A stretch of DNA of 36,633 nt from positions 1-36,633 of the forward strand of contig CAJXYE010000049.1 in the NCBI GenBank assembly GCA_913063325.1, in the 5' to 3' direction. Made by a program: the position numbers and the translations under genes. Below are positions 36,094 to 36,633 of this stretch, piece after piece. Within the stretch, counting starts at the first letter, position 1. Each line of letters begins with the position of its first letter. Source of the stretch: an uncultured Colwellia sp. (lineage in GTDB: Bacteria > Pseudomonadota > Gammaproteobacteria > Enterobacterales > Alteromonadaceae). The notes below the pieces were generated by a model, which made no database searches, was not told where the DNA came from, and saw only the letters and a program-made list of their open reading frames with translations.

Positions 36094-36633
36094 TTACAAA
36101 TGTTCAAATTGAAAAAGAAACATCGCTACTTTCAATTCATTTAACTTTTTCTATTTATTTTTTGACTTAAACATATCGGTAAAAAGAATAACTGATATTT
36201 GTCTTTAAACATAACAAACCAGTTACAAAAAGGTATAAAAAGAGCAAATTAATATGGATTACTACTTTTCAGTTAACTTAAATTCCTGAACATCTAAGAG
36301 GAAATTCATGTCACGAATGATCGGTGAATACATAATTACCCAAAACTACGATTACCAAGTTTGATAAGCGAATAGGTAAAATCCGGGCTCTGTTGAACTT
36401 TCGAGATTACTTTTACAGCAACATGTTTGATATTCAGGCAAGACAGAGCATGTGACCTGGTGTGGCTACATGAACATACGATAACGACGTATAAATTTCA
36501 AACACGTGCTGCCCTTTCTACCCGTCCACTTCAAAATGGAAGATTCAGTGGGAATGAAAAAGACTTTAGGTTAGGCATTCATTGTAAAGAATGGTTATTC
36601 CCTTCTTAAAATGAATAACGCTGCATAAAGTAT
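36094..36633. other. Gene-poor right edge
   Basis: I find no convincing gene in these 540 bases. A good ribosome site (AAGAGGAAATTC) precedes an ATG at 36308, but its frame stops after 18 codons at 36364, so it may be the remains of a broken gene. A 60-codon frame at 36427-36609 has no coding-like composition or recognised motif and is not called. The segment GGGCTCTGTTGAAC near 36387 could be an insertion-sequence end, but I cannot assign it to a family. Confidence 0.4.

Noticed and set aside
36427..36609. 60-codon frame at the right edge
   Set aside because: No recognisable motif, atypical residue composition and no clear ribosome site.

Overview
The window is AT-rich gammaproteobacterial DNA, most like a marine Alteromonadales genome (Colwellia or a relative). 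This rests on the style of the encoded proteins (PtrB, ArsH, SigZ, the hybrid kinase) and on the dispersed palindromic repeats; no rRNA gene is present to fix the taxon. No tRNA, rRNA or CRISPR array was seen.

Left part (1-5.5 kb): ordinary chromosomal genes. These are an S4-domain RNA-binding protein with a basic tail, an HD-domain nucleotide phosphohydrolase, oligopeptidase B (PtrB), then a perfect bidirectional terminator hairpin, an ArsH-type FMN reductase and a divergently transcribed SigZ-type ECF sigma factor. A broken IS110-family transposase start marks the border of the next block.

Middle (5.5-29.2 kb): a complete type VI secretion system. On the + strand lies an effector/spike module: a 375-residue protein whose conserved residues resemble RelA/SpoT nucleotide pyrophosphotransferases, then vgrG, a DUF6931-like gene and a PAAR gene, the last three coupled by TAATG overlaps. 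Facing it on the - strand is the structural cluster tssA-hcp-tssB-tssC, a strong hairpin, then tssC2-tssE-tssF-tssG-clpV, a palindromic repeat, then tagH(FHA)-tssJ-tssK-tssL-tssM. All 13 core Tss components are present. Several are unusual: TssM has no P-loop where one is usual, TssL carries a SPOR-like periplasmic tail, the FHA protein lacks the usual phosphothreonine contacts, and there are two TssC paralogues. No PpkA/PppA kinase-phosphatase pair is seen.

Right part (29.3-35.7 kb): a signalling module transcribed toward the T6SS: a single-domain receiver, a receiver-HD-GYP cyclic-di-GMP phosphodiesterase and a 1641-residue membrane hybrid kinase (CHASE-PAS-PAS-HisKA-HATPase-REC-REC-HPt). 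It is a good candidate for control of the T6SS, but that link is inferred from position. The end of the window holds a 316-bp MITE-like element with 26-bp inverted ends, and about 540 bp with no convincing gene.

The most interesting element is the putative RelA/SpoT-fold effector. It sits just upstream of vgrG, just downstream of a transposase remnant, and has no recognisable immunity gene beside it.
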